IMG/VR virus record: IMGVR_UViG_3300025778_000052
Coordinates: 1-33,034 of that record
Reading direction: 5' to 3' (one strand)
Length of the DNA stretch: 33,034 nucleotides
Source: a virus
A model generated the notes under the pieces. It worked only from the letters and a program-made list of their open reading frames with translations. It had not been told where the DNA came from and made no database searches. Position 1 is the first letter of the stretch. Each line of letters starts with the position of its first letter. Made by a program: the position numbers and the translations under genes. Of this stretch, positions 8,062 through 14,686 are shown one piece after another.

Positions 8062-8719
8062 AATTTTTCATCCTTTCCACTTCACTTTCAACTTCACTTA
8101 AAAACTTGACTACTTCAGATTCTATTTCATCAATCATCGTTTTATCACGTTCTACACGACAAATAAACAACTGACTACGTTCTGGCATACGAGGATCAAA
8201 CGAGATAAAATCGCACCATTCTCGATTTGTTACTGCCATTTGGGATTGCATTTGTATAACGTATTTAGCTGGTGGTTTACCATCCTTAATTGTTGCCCAA
8301 TGTGTAGCAGAGTTAGGACACTTGATTTCAATAAGCCCATCATTATTGACAAGGCCATCAGGAGAGCAACCGAACCAAGATATAACGTCATGGTCGATAA
8401 AAGCGATTTGATCAACAAAATTACCTGTTTTAACTTCATAAGCAACTCTCGCCTGTGGTTCTGTAGCAGTTCCCCATGCCATAGCATCATTGGTGTACAT
8501 AGGTTCAATATTACCTGTTACTCGTTGTAATGCAAGTTCAATCAAGTAATTACCACGAGATGCAGATACACCAGTCTTAGTCTTGGCTAAAATGTCAGCA
8601 ACTCGACTAGCAGTAACTTTGCCTAAACGACATTCTTTAAGCCATTGCTCCGAACCTTGGATAATTCCTTCATACACATTAGCATTTAAAGTAACTGTTC
8701 CATCGTGGTTTGTTTTCAT
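8051..8719 (-). CDS. YqaJ/lambda-type recombination exonuclease
   Basis: This 222-residue nuclease is predicted to degrade one strand of double-stranded DNA ends and supply single strands to the annealing protein. Visible motifs are MAWGTATEPQARVAYE (about residues 80-95, Glu88), SPDGLV with Asp121 and the catalytic IEIKCP motif (Glu131, Lys133), in the order typical of the YqaJ viral recombinase family. It is sandwiched between two HNH homing endonuclease genes, with a 4-base overlap upstream and an 11-base overlap downstream. The AGAAAGGCA leader 8 bases before its ATG is shared with other genes of this block. Confidence 0.85.
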   Translation of the reverse strand: MKTNHDGTVTLNANVYEGIIQGSEQWLKECRLGKVTASRVADILAKTKTGVSASRGNYLIELALQRVTGNIEPMYTNDAMAWGTATEPQARVAYEVKTGNFVDQIAFIDHDVISWFGCSPDGLVNNDGLIEIKCPNSATHWATIKDGKPPAKYVIQMQSQMAVTNREWCDFISFDPRMPERSQLFICRVERDKTMIDEIESEVVKFLSEVESEVERMKNYGI

Positions 8720-9186
8720 TTATCTTGTGCCTTTCTTAGTAGATTTTTTGCTTCATCAATAGTCTTTGCAAAACCAATATAAGTTTGTTTACCATTTTTA
8801 GGAATTACAACTTTATATCCATATCCTTTAACATTATGAATATGTTTTATCCCTGTACTATTTCTATTGCTTAAACTGCTATTTAAAATGTTTTCAGACC
8901 TAGTGCACGGTCTTAAATTTTCAATTCTGTTATCACTACGAACTCTATTTATGTGGTCAATTTCTTTTGGAATATACCCATTAAACATCATAAAAACTAA
9001 TTGATGTCCTAAGTATTGTTTAGAATTGATAACAATTCGCCTATACCCATGACTAGTCATAGTTCCAGCTTCATCGCCAACTTTTGACCTGCTTTTAGGA
9101 TTTACAATTTTTTTCCAAAAAAGTTTGCCATCTTTATATTCTAAGATTTCATGCAATAGTTCTTTGGTTATAATGTTGTCAGCCAT
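8716..9186 (-). CDS. HNH homing endonuclease B
   Basis: This 156-residue protein has an N-terminal 'LEYKDGKLFWKK' segment, an HNH_3 core (GHQLVFMMFNGYIPKEIDHIN then DNRIENLRPCTRSEN, about residues 59-103) and a C-terminal AP2-like part (STGIKHIHNVKGYGYKVVI). AAGGAG precedes the ATG. Its last residues RKAQDK are written over the ribosome-binding leader of the exonuclease gene. This suggests insertion just upstream of that gene and adoption of its leader as coding sequence. It differs from copy A, so it is unlikely to be a recent duplicate. Confidence 0.83.
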   Translation of the reverse strand: MADNIITKELLHEILEYKDGKLFWKKIVNPKSRSKVGDEAGTMTSHGYRRIVINSKQYLGHQLVFMMFNGYIPKEIDHINRVRSDNRIENLRPCTRSENILNSSLSNRNSTGIKHIHNVKGYGYKVVIPKNGKQTYIGFAKTIDEAKNLLRKAQDK

Positions 9187-9235
9187 ATCAACTCCTTATT
9201 AGTTGTGGTGGTTAGGGGCAGATAGATAATTGCAG

Positions 9236-9436
9236 TTATTTATCTGTTCCGTTAATTATACGGCATCTTTCTATAATTGCTCTTGCAAATTCAATTGTGT
9301 ATGCTTCATTCATCATTTCAGAATGATTTGGTGGACATAAATCTAATATTTCTTCATCAGTTAATTCACGAAGTTTTACTTTAGCAATACCATTCCAATA
9401 ACCAGTTGAGTAAATATCAGATTCTTTATCAGTCAT
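9236..9436 (-). CDS. Small acidic early protein, paralogue of the 10131-10322 gene
   Basis: This 66-residue hypothetical protein has a central 'RELTDEEILDLCPP' element and a C-terminal 'YTIEFARAIIERCR' helix. The same two elements recur in the gene at 10131-10322 (RELSDAEI and MIEFARKILRKAR), which suggests an old duplication. The start overlaps the preceding gene by 8 bases (ATGACTGA). The function is unknown. The 49-base gap between it and HNH gene B contains nothing obvious. Confidence 0.6.
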   Translation of the reverse strand: MTDKESDIYSTGYWNGIAKVKLRELTDEEILDLCPPNHSEMMNEAYTIEFARAIIERCRIINGTDK

Positions 9437-9719
9437 TTATCGCCTCTTTATGCATAAAATCAATCAAACCATCTAATACTTCAGGATTTTTGTTATCAGC
9501 CCATACTCCACTAACAACAAAATTTAACTCCATTGCTCTATCAATATCACTATTTGGATACTTTAGTTTGTAGCAATGACTTCTTAAATACCTATATCTT
9601 TCTGCGTCAGCTTTCAACTCCTCAATTTCTTTTGCTTGTTGGCGTAGCATATTAGCCGCATTTAATTGATGGTCTTCGCCTCGTCTATCTAAAATATCTG
9701 CAAGTTCATTTGCTGTCAT
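9429..9719 (-). CDS. Coiled-coil early protein of unknown role
   Basis: In this 96-residue protein, residues 1-40 form a helical region (TANELADILDRRGEDHQLNA, then MLRQQAKEIEELKADAERYR). The 'DAERYRYLRSH' segment that follows resembles one found in many phage accessory proteins. It is packed between other small minus-strand genes and overlaps the next by 8 bases. No enzymatic motif is visible and no function can be given. Confidence 0.6.
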   Translation of the reverse strand: MTANELADILDRRGEDHQLNAANMLRQQAKEIEELKADAERYRYLRSHCYKLKYPNSDIDRAMELNFVVSGVWADNKNPEVLDGLIDFMHKEAIND

Positions 9720-9722
9720 TTT

Positions 9723-9935
9723 TCACTCGCTTTTTATTTTTTCAATAGCCTTATAATTCCAGTACCACCATGAATCAGGCCATCCACTCCAACATAAAGT
9801 ACCTCTGCGTTGCACTTTTTCTAACCATCTACAATCATGATCACCAAGTTTTATTGGATGCCAAGCAAACCATTCATGCCACTCTTGCAGTCTTAGTTGT
9901 TTAGTTGACCAAGTTTCTCCACAGTTAAATTTCAT
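9723..9935 (-). CDS. Tryptophan-rich small early protein
   Basis: This 70-residue protein has an unusual eleven tryptophans, including WHEWFAWHP, a 'DCRWLEKVQRRG' element and a WSGWPDSWWYWNYKA C-terminal part. Proteins with this pattern occur in phages of Betaproteobacteria as far as I recall, without a known function. It starts in an ATGA overlap with the gene before it, behind an AGAAAGGCA leader 8 bases upstream. The aromatic content suggests a compact protein-binding domain; this is inference only. Confidence 0.6.
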   Translation of the reverse strand: MKFNCGETWSTKQLRLQEWHEWFAWHPIKLGDHDCRWLEKVQRRGTLCWSGWPDSWWYWNYKAIEKIKSE

Positions 9936-10138
9936 TTATTTAATGCCTTTCTGTATTGCTCAAATTCTTCTCTAGCATTTCTTTCTGCTAATGTTCCCAT
10001 GCCCATAAAAACAGTTAACATATCTCTTACTGTTTGTTGGGATACAGGAAGTTCCCAAAATAATTCTTTATGCCAATCACCTGTTTCAGGAACATAAGAT
10101 TCAACTGTAATTCTTCTTGTTAAATAATCATCAGTCAT
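9932..10138 (-). CDS. Small early protein of unknown function
   Basis: This 68-residue protein has a beta-like N-terminal half (LTRRITVESYVPETGDWHKELF) and a helical C-terminal half ending in EQYRKALNK. The start is preceded by the AGAAAGGCA leader 4 bases upstream and overlaps the preceding gene by 8 bases. Its own C-terminal RKA is encoded by the leader of the next gene. It has no recognisable motif. Confidence 0.55.
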   Translation of the reverse strand: MTDDYLTRRITVESYVPETGDWHKELFWELPVSQQTVRDMLTVFMGMGTLAERNAREEFEQYRKALNK

Positions 10139-10322
10139 TTCTTGCCTTTCTTAATATTTTTCTAGCAAATTCAATCATTTCATTAATATCAGGATCAGCT
10201 TTATCCATACAAGAAATAATCTCTGCATCTGATAATTCACGATGTTTATGAATAAGTTGATATTTTAAATCTTGAATAGCAACTCTAAGGTCAGCTAATT
10301 CTTTTAATTGTGCGTCAGTCAT
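10131..10322 (-). CDS. Small helical early protein, paralogue of the 9236-9436 gene
   Basis: This 63-residue protein is predicted mostly helical. It carries RELSDAEI and MIEFARKILRKAR elements that match those in the 66-residue protein at 9236-9436. It lies directly downstream of the annealing-protein gene with a 4-base overlap and an AGAAAGGCA leader 8 bases before the ATG. No function is known for either copy. Confidence 0.58.
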   Translation of the reverse strand: MTDAQLKELADLRVAIQDLKYQLIHKHRELSDAEIISCMDKADPDINEMIEFARKILRKARND

Positions 10323-10906
10323 AGTAATTCTGCCTTTCTTTTATCTTTAGCTGCACTAATCTTTGCAATAGCTTCTTTATCTTTACTAAGTTTTTTATAT
10401 GCTTGGCCATATGCTGACTTTAATGTATCCATGTCTAAACATTCGTTAATGTTGTCTAACCATTGAATTGTTAAATCTGTTAAATCAGGTTTTTCTTCAT
10501 CAATGGCATCAGATGGCAAATCAGAGCCAGCATAGATATATAAACCAATACCAAAGCAAGCAATATTTTTAGCCAAACAACGCATCTGTGAGTCCGAAAT
10601 CTTACGAGCATCTGGATTTTTGATTGCGTTATTACGATTGTCCATTACAGGTAATTGCATTTCTAAAGTCTTACCTAAAGCTGTAACTTCTGTACGCACC
10701 ATCATAGTTTCGTTATAAACCATTGGTTCTAAGAATTTCCATGTAGCCGTAGAATCGTTTTGCAATAAAATATCTAAGCCATAAGTCCAAGACAAATACG
10801 TTAGATTACCTTTACGTTCTGTAAACTCGTTGACGTTAATTTGACGCAACTCACTAAAAGTTTTACGTTTATCCATTTTTTCTAGTTCTTTCACAAAATT
10901 AGTCAT
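10319..10906 (-). CDS. Single-strand annealing protein, Sak/DUF1071 type
   Basis: This 195-residue protein resembles the DUF1071/Sak branch of Rad52-like phage annealing proteins. The features are the LTYLSWTYGLDILLQ helix near residues 36-50, the WKFLEP and 'MVRTEVTALGKTLEMQLPVMD' strands, and the 'SDSQMRCLAKNIACFGIGLYIYAG' segment around residues 107-130. It would pair complementary single strands made by the exonuclease in the same block. It starts immediately after the preceding stop. The family call rests on pattern memory, so a profile comparison would settle it. Confidence 0.78.
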   Translation of the reverse strand: MTNFVKELEKMDKRKTFSELRQINVNEFTERKGNLTYLSWTYGLDILLQNDSTATWKFLEPMVYNETMMVRTEVTALGKTLEMQLPVMDNRNNAIKNPDARKISDSQMRCLAKNIACFGIGLYIYAGSDLPSDAIDEEKPDLTDLTIQWLDNINECLDMDTLKSAYGQAYKKLSKDKEAIAKISAAKDKRKAELL

Positions 10907-11242
10907 TTAATTGTCCATTTCTTTTTCAGCTTGTATTCTTGCAAACTTCTCACGAGATTCCATTGATATGCACCATAACAAACGGCCTAGTTTTTCAAAG
11001 TCTTTGTTTTGCAAGTATTCTTCAATGGATTGTGCTTGTTCTGTAGTAGCTGAATAAATGTCTTCACTAAAGTTTTCAAATAAACAGCAGTTATAGTCAT
11101 CATTGTGATACAACAAATCTTTGACTCGTTCTTCAAATGCGTCTTCATCAACATATTCAGAATCGTCATTAGTAAGCCAAGCATCGTAATTAGATTTTAG
11201 ATATTGGTCGTACATTACAGACTTCCAGTCTTGATAATCCAT
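10907..11242 (-). CDS. Acidic early protein of unknown function
   Basis: From the ATG at 11242 this is a 111-residue, strongly acidic protein (DDSEYVDEDAFEERVKDLLY in the middle) with a helical C-terminus ending just before the annealing-protein start. The frame stays open upstream to a TTG at 11323, but that start would use a leader that better fits the small frame at 11215-11304. The shorter form is therefore chosen, although its ATG lacks a clear Shine-Dalgarno site and may rely on coupling. Acidity suggests a DNA mimic or protein-binding role; this is a guess. Confidence 0.5.
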   Translation of the reverse strand: MDYQDWKSVMYDQYLKSNYDAWLTNDDSEYVDEDAFEERVKDLLYHNDDYNCCLFENFSEDIYSATTEQAQSIEEYLQNKDFEKLGRLLWCISMESREKFARIQAEKEMDN

Positions 11243-11304
11243 ACAGCTAATGGAATAACAAACATCAATGTACCTAGTATGAGTGCTTCTATAAATGTTT
11301 TCAT
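11215..11304 (-). CDS. Possible 29-residue membrane peptide
   Basis: This short frame starts at ATG 11304 with the sequence MKTFIEALILG followed by a hydrophobic run (TLMFVIPLAVWII) and a short polar tail. It is preceded by a 16-base leader at 11307-11322 identical to the leader of the next upstream gene (11505-11520), which supports real initiation here. It overlaps the acidic protein gene in another frame by 28 bases. The product would be a single membrane helix. Confidence 0.45.
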   Translation of the reverse strand: MKTFIEALILGTLMFVIPLAVWIIKTGSL

Positions 11305-11323
11305 ATACTTTCTCTTTCTTCAA

Positions 11324-11503
11324 TTAAATAATGCCAATATCTACATTTATTGTTTCTGCTTCTGATTCTTTGATTGTTACTTCATATCCTTTTGATATGT
11401 ATTTATTTGCTATTTGTTCAGCTTTTTCTTTTATGTGAACTTGGTTTATAAATTTACCATTAGCTTTAACAACAAATACTTTTATTTTTTTCCATTCAGT
11501 CAT
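11324..11503 (-). CDS. First leftward early protein, unknown function
   Basis: From ATG 11503 this encodes 59 residues (start MTEWKKIKVFVVKANGK) with alternating strands and a helix (KEKAEQIANKYISKGYEVTI), like a small alpha/beta domain. A GTG six codons upstream is open but lies within the GAAAGAG-type leader, so the ATG is preferred. It is the first gene after the divergent control region and should be expressed early from the leftward promoter. No family is recognised. Confidence 0.55.
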   Translation of the reverse strand: MTEWKKIKVFVVKANGKFINQVHIKEKAEQIANKYISKGYEVTIKESEAETINVDIGII

Positions 11504-11658
11504 AACTTTCTCTTTCTTCACTTGTTAATTAAATTTACTGCATAAGTGTTACTATACACGAAAAACACACTTTGCAACACTTTTTTATAAATATTTTTAT
11601 TTATTTTTGTAACATTTTTACACATTTTTTGTGTTATCGTTCTTTTTAAGGAGGATTT
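11504..11658. promoter_or_regulatory. Divergent early promoter/operator region
   Basis: This 155-base, very AT-rich region separates the leftward and rightward early genes. Leftward, ACTATA at 11551-11556 reads TATAGT on the minus strand, with TTGCAA at 11572-11577 as a possible -35 (15-base spacing, short). Rightward, TTGTAA 11607-11612 and TGTTAT 11632-11637 form a weak pair (19-base spacing). AACAC/GTGTT boxes recur at 11546-11550, 11564-11568 and 11576-11580. An imperfect inverted repeat, TTACACA (11618-11624) / TGTGTTA (11630-11636), overlaps the rightward -10. These are candidate operators for the Cro-like protein encoded next to it. Confidence 0.55.
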
Positions 11659-11859
11659 ATGGAAGAAATTAAGAAACTTTTGCAAGTTGAATTTGGTACT
11701 TTAGATGAGCTTTCAAGGCTTTTAGGTGTTAAGAATACGGCAGTTTATAACTGGGTATCTAGAGAGCAAATACCAATTAAACATTTAAAAAAATTAAGTG
11801 TTTTATCTGAAGGTCGTTTAACAAAAGAATTGCTTAGACCTGATTTATTTGGAGAATGA
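11659..11859 (+). CDS. Cro-like helix-turn-helix regulator
   Basis: This 66-residue protein has an N-terminal helix-turn-helix (LDELSRLLGVKNTAVYNWVS, about residues 14-34) followed by PIKHLKKLSVLSEGRLTKEL, the layout of Cro/YdaS-type phage regulators that bind short palindromes as dimers. A strong AAGGAGG lies about 5 bases before the ATG. It is the first rightward gene and sits beside a repeat-rich divergent region, so it probably controls one or both early promoters. No partner CI-type repressor gene is seen. Confidence 0.78.
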   Translation: MEEIKKLLQVEFGTLDELSRLLGVKNTAVYNWVSREQIPIKHLKKLSVLSEGRLTKELLRPDLFGE

Positions 11860-11860
11860 A

Positions 11861-12505
11861 ATGGCTGGAGATTGGATTAAGTTTCAAATTGATACTCCTG
11901 ACAAACCAGAAGTATTAGCAATTGCAAGTCGGTTAGGAATTGATCCTGATGCAGTAGTTGGAAAACTTATTCGAGTATGGTCTTGGTTTGATAAACATAC
12001 TGTTGATGGTAACGCACACAGCGTTACGTTTTCGTTTCTTGACCGTTTGACTTGCGTTACAGGTTTTGCAGAACAAATGCAATTTGTTGGATGGTTAGAG
12101 CAAGACGGAAGTATTTTAAGAATGAAGAATTTTGACTACCATAACGGAAAGTCAGCAAAATCAAGAGCTTTGGGAAAAGATCGTCAAGAAAAGCATAGAA
12201 ATAGTAACGCAAAAAGTAACGCACCTATCGTTACGAAACCGTCACTAGAGAAGAGAAGAGAAGAGAAGAATATAACTACACCAGACGGTGTTAGTGATTT
12301 AATTTTTAAAGACTATTTGTTTTTTAGAAATAAGATTAAAGCTCCAGTAACTGAAACTGTAATTCGTGGACTAACTGCTGAAGCTCAAAAAGCTAATATG
12401 TCTTTAGAGCAAGTTATGGTACTTTGTTGTCAAAATGGATGGAGAGGATTTAAAGCTGAATGGATGCATAAACAACAACCTACACAGAAAGTGAGTTTTC
12501 TATGA
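11861..12505 (+). CDS. Probable phage replication initiator
   Basis: This 214-residue protein begins at ATG 11861, 8 bases after a GGAG (a TTG at 11849 in the same frame is less likely). The N-terminal domain (MAGDWIKFQIDTPDKPEVLA and the following 'DPDAVVGKLIRVWSWFDKHT' helix, about residues 1-95) looks like a winged-helix phage replication protein. A charged low-complexity linker (SLEKRREEKN, around residues 125-135) leads to a helical C-terminal domain that could recruit the helicase. The gene carries a cluster of heptamer repeats, as lambda O carries its own origin. The call is based on gene context and repeats more than on a named family. Confidence 0.55.
   Translation: MAGDWIKFQIDTPDKPEVLAIASRLGIDPDAVVGKLIRVWSWFDKHTVDGNAHSVTFSFLDRLTCVTGFAEQMQFVGWLEQDGSILRMKNFDYHNGKSAKSRALGKDRQEKHRNSNAKSNAPIVTKPSLEKRREEKNITTPDGVSDLIFKDYLFFRNKIKAPVTETVIRGLTAEAQKANMSLEQVMVLCCQNGWRGFKAEWMHKQQPTQKVSFL
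12009..12340. other. Candidate replication origin with heptamer iterons
   Basis: GTAACGC or its complement occurs perfectly at 12009-12015, 12021-12027, 12054-12060, 12204-12210 and 12216-12222, with a one-base variant (TCGTTAC) at 12228-12234. The first two form an inverted pair around five bases. A purine-rich tract with a GAGAA unit in four tandem copies follows at about 12249-12269, then AT-rich sequence at 12296-12340. Iterons next to an AT-rich zone inside an initiator gene is the lambdoid origin layout. Confidence 0.5.
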
Positions 12506-12816
12506 CTGGACAAGATCAAGCCTTTAAGTTTTGGTACAACAATGATTACTTACATGGAGTATTTGTAATCGTTGGTACTAAACCTGATTGGTTTAATCCT
12601 AAAGACAGTTATAGTCCTATGCCTACCATCTACACAGAAAAGGATATGCCTCGTAGTATTGATTTGGCATTTTTAACAAACCAAGTTGTAAATCTTATTC
12701 ATGGCGATTGTACGGATGAACAATTTGCAGCTTGGTTTATTCATTTAACAAACATAAAACCAAAAATCTTAATAGGATTTGACTCGGAGAACGAAATTCA
12801 TGTTAATCAACATTGA
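12502..12816 (+). CDS. Hypothetical protein in replication operon
   Basis: This 104-residue protein starts in an ATGA overlap with the initiator gene and overlaps the helicase-like gene by 17 bases. The sequence has a beta-like segment (HGVFVIVGTKPDWFNP), a helical stretch (PRSIDLAFLTNQVVNLIHGD) and another helix near the C-terminus. No motif is recognised. Tight coupling to replication genes suggests a helper role, for example in helicase loading, but this is inference only. Confidence 0.6.
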   Translation: MTGQDQAFKFWYNNDYLHGVFVIVGTKPDWFNPKDSYSPMPTIYTEKDMPRSIDLAFLTNQVVNLIHGDCTDEQFAAWFIHLTNIKPKILIGFDSENEIHVNQH

Positions 12817-13702
12817 TTTAGAGCAGTATCGTGAATATCACGAAATTATGTACCAGATAAAAGAAAAGTCTAATTTTGAAGACGAAATTAAAACGTATTA
12901 CAAAAACCGACATTTAGGCATTGAAGGCGATAAGTTGCCCTGGGGTAAGTTAGACCAATTAGTAGGACTTAGACATTCTGAATTAACTATTTGGGCAGGA
13001 GAAAACGGATCAGGAAAATCATTGATTCTTGGTCAATTAAAACTATCACTCTTAAAAGCCCATAAAACGGTTTTAACGGCTTCTTTAGAGATGACACCTA
13101 CCAAGACCTTATCTCGCATGGTTCGTCAAGCCATAGGCTCATTAAACGTGTCTAATAACGATATTGAACAGTTTATGAAGTGGAAGAAGGATAAAGCCTA
13201 TTTATTTGACCATCAAGGAAGGTTAGATGCTTGGCAAGCTATTGCGTTATGTCGTTATGCTAAACAGCATTTAAAATGCGATCACATCATTTTAGATTCC
13301 ATGATGAAGTTGGTTAGAGGAGAAGATGACTTTAACGGACAAAAAGACTTGGTAGATGCTTTATGCGATGTTGCTAAAGAAACAAAGATGCACATTCATT
13401 TGGTTCACCACATTAGAAAAGGTGGAGAAAGTAATCGAATAGCAGAAAAGAAAGATATTAAAGGTTCTGGAGTCATCACCGATTTGGCAGACAATGTCGT
13501 GCTTATAGCTAGAAATAGATTAAAAGAAAAAGAAACAGAACAAAATAGGATTGCTGACAATAGCCAACCAGACACATTTTTAATTACTGCAAAACAACGA
13601 AATGGTGATTGGGAAGGTACTTTAGGACTGTGGTTTGATAGAAAAAGTCAGCAGTTTACGGAGAGTTTTCAACAACCAATTATTAAATATTTAGAGGAAT
13701 AA
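12800..13702 (+). CDS. RecA-fold replicative helicase-like ATPase
   Basis: This 300-residue protein has Walker A GENGSGKS (residues 67-74), a KTVLTASLEM segment typical of DnaB/Twinkle helicases after it, Walker B in HIILDSMMK (around residues 168-176), a 'HIHLVHHIRKGGES' sensor segment and an 'ADNVVLIARNRL' strand. It lacks a primase or long N-terminal domain, so it is a minimal helicase core that probably unwinds the phage origin region. The ATG at 12800 follows CGGAGA; a TTG at 12779 is open in the same frame but less likely. Confidence 0.8.
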   Translation: MLINIDLEQYREYHEIMYQIKEKSNFEDEIKTYYKNRHLGIEGDKLPWGKLDQLVGLRHSELTIWAGENGSGKSLILGQLKLSLLKAHKTVLTASLEMTPTKTLSRMVRQAIGSLNVSNNDIEQFMKWKKDKAYLFDHQGRLDAWQAIALCRYAKQHLKCDHIILDSMMKLVRGEDDFNGQKDLVDALCDVAKETKMHIHLVHHIRKGGESNRIAEKKDIKGSGVITDLADNVVLIARNRLKEKETEQNRIADNSQPDTFLITAKQRNGDWEGTLGLWFDRKSQQFTESFQQPIIKYLEE

Positions 13703-14034
13703 TGGAAAATCCTAATAAAGTCGTGGAATTTTTACTAAGAAACGCTGGTAAATATGCAAAAGCCAAATCTGAACGTATATATATCGAGGAGTTTAGAAAG
13801 TCTAAAAAAGCACTTTTAATGCAAATAGCACAGTTAAAAGGAGTTGAAACAATGGCAGCTCAAGAACGAGATGCATATGCCAATGAAGAATATCAGGAGT
13901 TGCTGGAAGGTTTAAAAGAAGCAATTTCAATAGAAGAAAAGTTACGCTGGCAGATGGTCGCTGCACAAATTAGAGTGGACATATGGCGGACTGAACAAGC
14001 AAACAATCGTTTTATAGAAAAGACAACCTTATGA
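13702..14034 (+). CDS. Helical replication-block protein, unknown function
   Basis: This 110-residue protein is strongly helical and charged, with FLLRNAGKYAKAKSERIYIE at the N-terminus, MAAQERDAYANEEYQELLEG in the middle and a WQMVAAQIRVDIWR helix near the C-terminus. It resembles a conserved but uncharacterised family found next to recombination genes in many proteobacterial phages. It starts in a TAATG overlap with the helicase gene, behind AGAGGA, and ends in an ATGA overlap with HNH gene C. Confidence 0.62.
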   Translation: MENPNKVVEFLLRNAGKYAKAKSERIYIEEFRKSKKALLMQIAQLKGVETMAAQERDAYANEEYQELLEGLKEAISIEEKLRWQMVAAQIRVDIWRTEQANNRFIEKTTL

Positions 14035-14513
14035 TTACAAAAGAATATTTGCAAGATAGATTTGAATATAGAAATGGTAATTTTTATAGAAAATTTGATA
14101 GTAAGTCAAAGCCCAAAAAAGGAGATGTTGTAGGGAGTAAAAATAAAGGTGGTTATATAGAAACTCGATTATTTAACAAACAATATAAATTACATAAATT
14201 GATTTGGTTATATTTTTATGGATATTTGCCAAAATATATTGATCATATTAATGGTGTAACTTATGACAATAGAATTGAAAATTTAAGAGAAGCAAATCAT
14301 TCTGAAAATATGATGAATACAAAAATGAGAATAACAAATAAAACAGGAATTAAAGGAGTTAATTGGCACAAAGCATCAAATAAATGGACAGTTCAATTAA
14401 TGGTTAATCAAAAAAAGAAATATTTTGGCATTTATGATGATATTGAATTGGCAGAATTGGTAGCAATTGAAGCTAGAAATAAATATCATGGCGAATTTGC
14501 AAGACACAATTAA
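14031..14513 (+). CDS. HNH homing endonuclease C (HNH_3 plus AP2-like)
   Basis: This 160-residue protein has 'FEYRNGNFYRK', an HNH core (KLHKLIWLYFYGYLPKYIDHIN, then DNRIENLREANHSEN, about residues 53-100) and a C-terminal AP2-like region (KTGIKGVNWHKASNKWTVQL) ending GEFARHN. It is closest in layout to copy A, sharing the KYHGxFARxN end. It is inserted between two small early genes with an ATGA overlap at its start and looks distinctly AT-rich. The next gene starts 8 bases after its stop, behind AAGGA. Confidence 0.85.
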   Translation: MITKEYLQDRFEYRNGNFYRKFDSKSKPKKGDVVGSKNKGGYIETRLFNKQYKLHKLIWLYFYGYLPKYIDHINGVTYDNRIENLREANHSENMMNTKMRITNKTGIKGVNWHKASNKWTVQLMVNQKKKYFGIYDDIELAELVAIEARNKYHGEFARHN

Positions 14514-14521
14514 GGAAAATT

Positions 14522-14686
14522 ATGACAAATCATCCATTTCCAATTTTATTGCATTTAATTAAACAATATGAGATTGCCTGTAAAGAACTTGATTCTGTAC
14601 GAGCTTATGAAATTGCCGTTGATATTAGTGATATAGCATTAAAATTAGAGCAATTTGCACAAAATTTGACAAATAACCATGACTAA
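14522..14686 (+). CDS. 54-residue helical protein
   Basis: This short frame has AAGGA before its ATG and an 8-base overlap with the Ref-like gene. The protein (start MTNHPFPILLHLIKQYEIAC) is predicted as two amphipathic helices with acidic faces (VRAYEIAVDISDIALKLEQF). It has no recognised family. Its position suggests co-expression with the nuclease genes that follow. Confidence 0.55.
   Translation: MTNHPFPILLHLIKQYEIACKELDSVRAYEIAVDISDIALKLEQFAQNLTNNHD

Noticed and set aside
8230-8530. Frames on both strands within the exonuclease gene
   Set aside because: They are shadows of a gene with clear nuclease motifs and overlaps to both neighbours.
11659-11859. Evidence for a temperate lifestyle
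   Set aside because: A Cro-like regulator alone is not enough; no integrase, attachment site or CI-like repressor was found.
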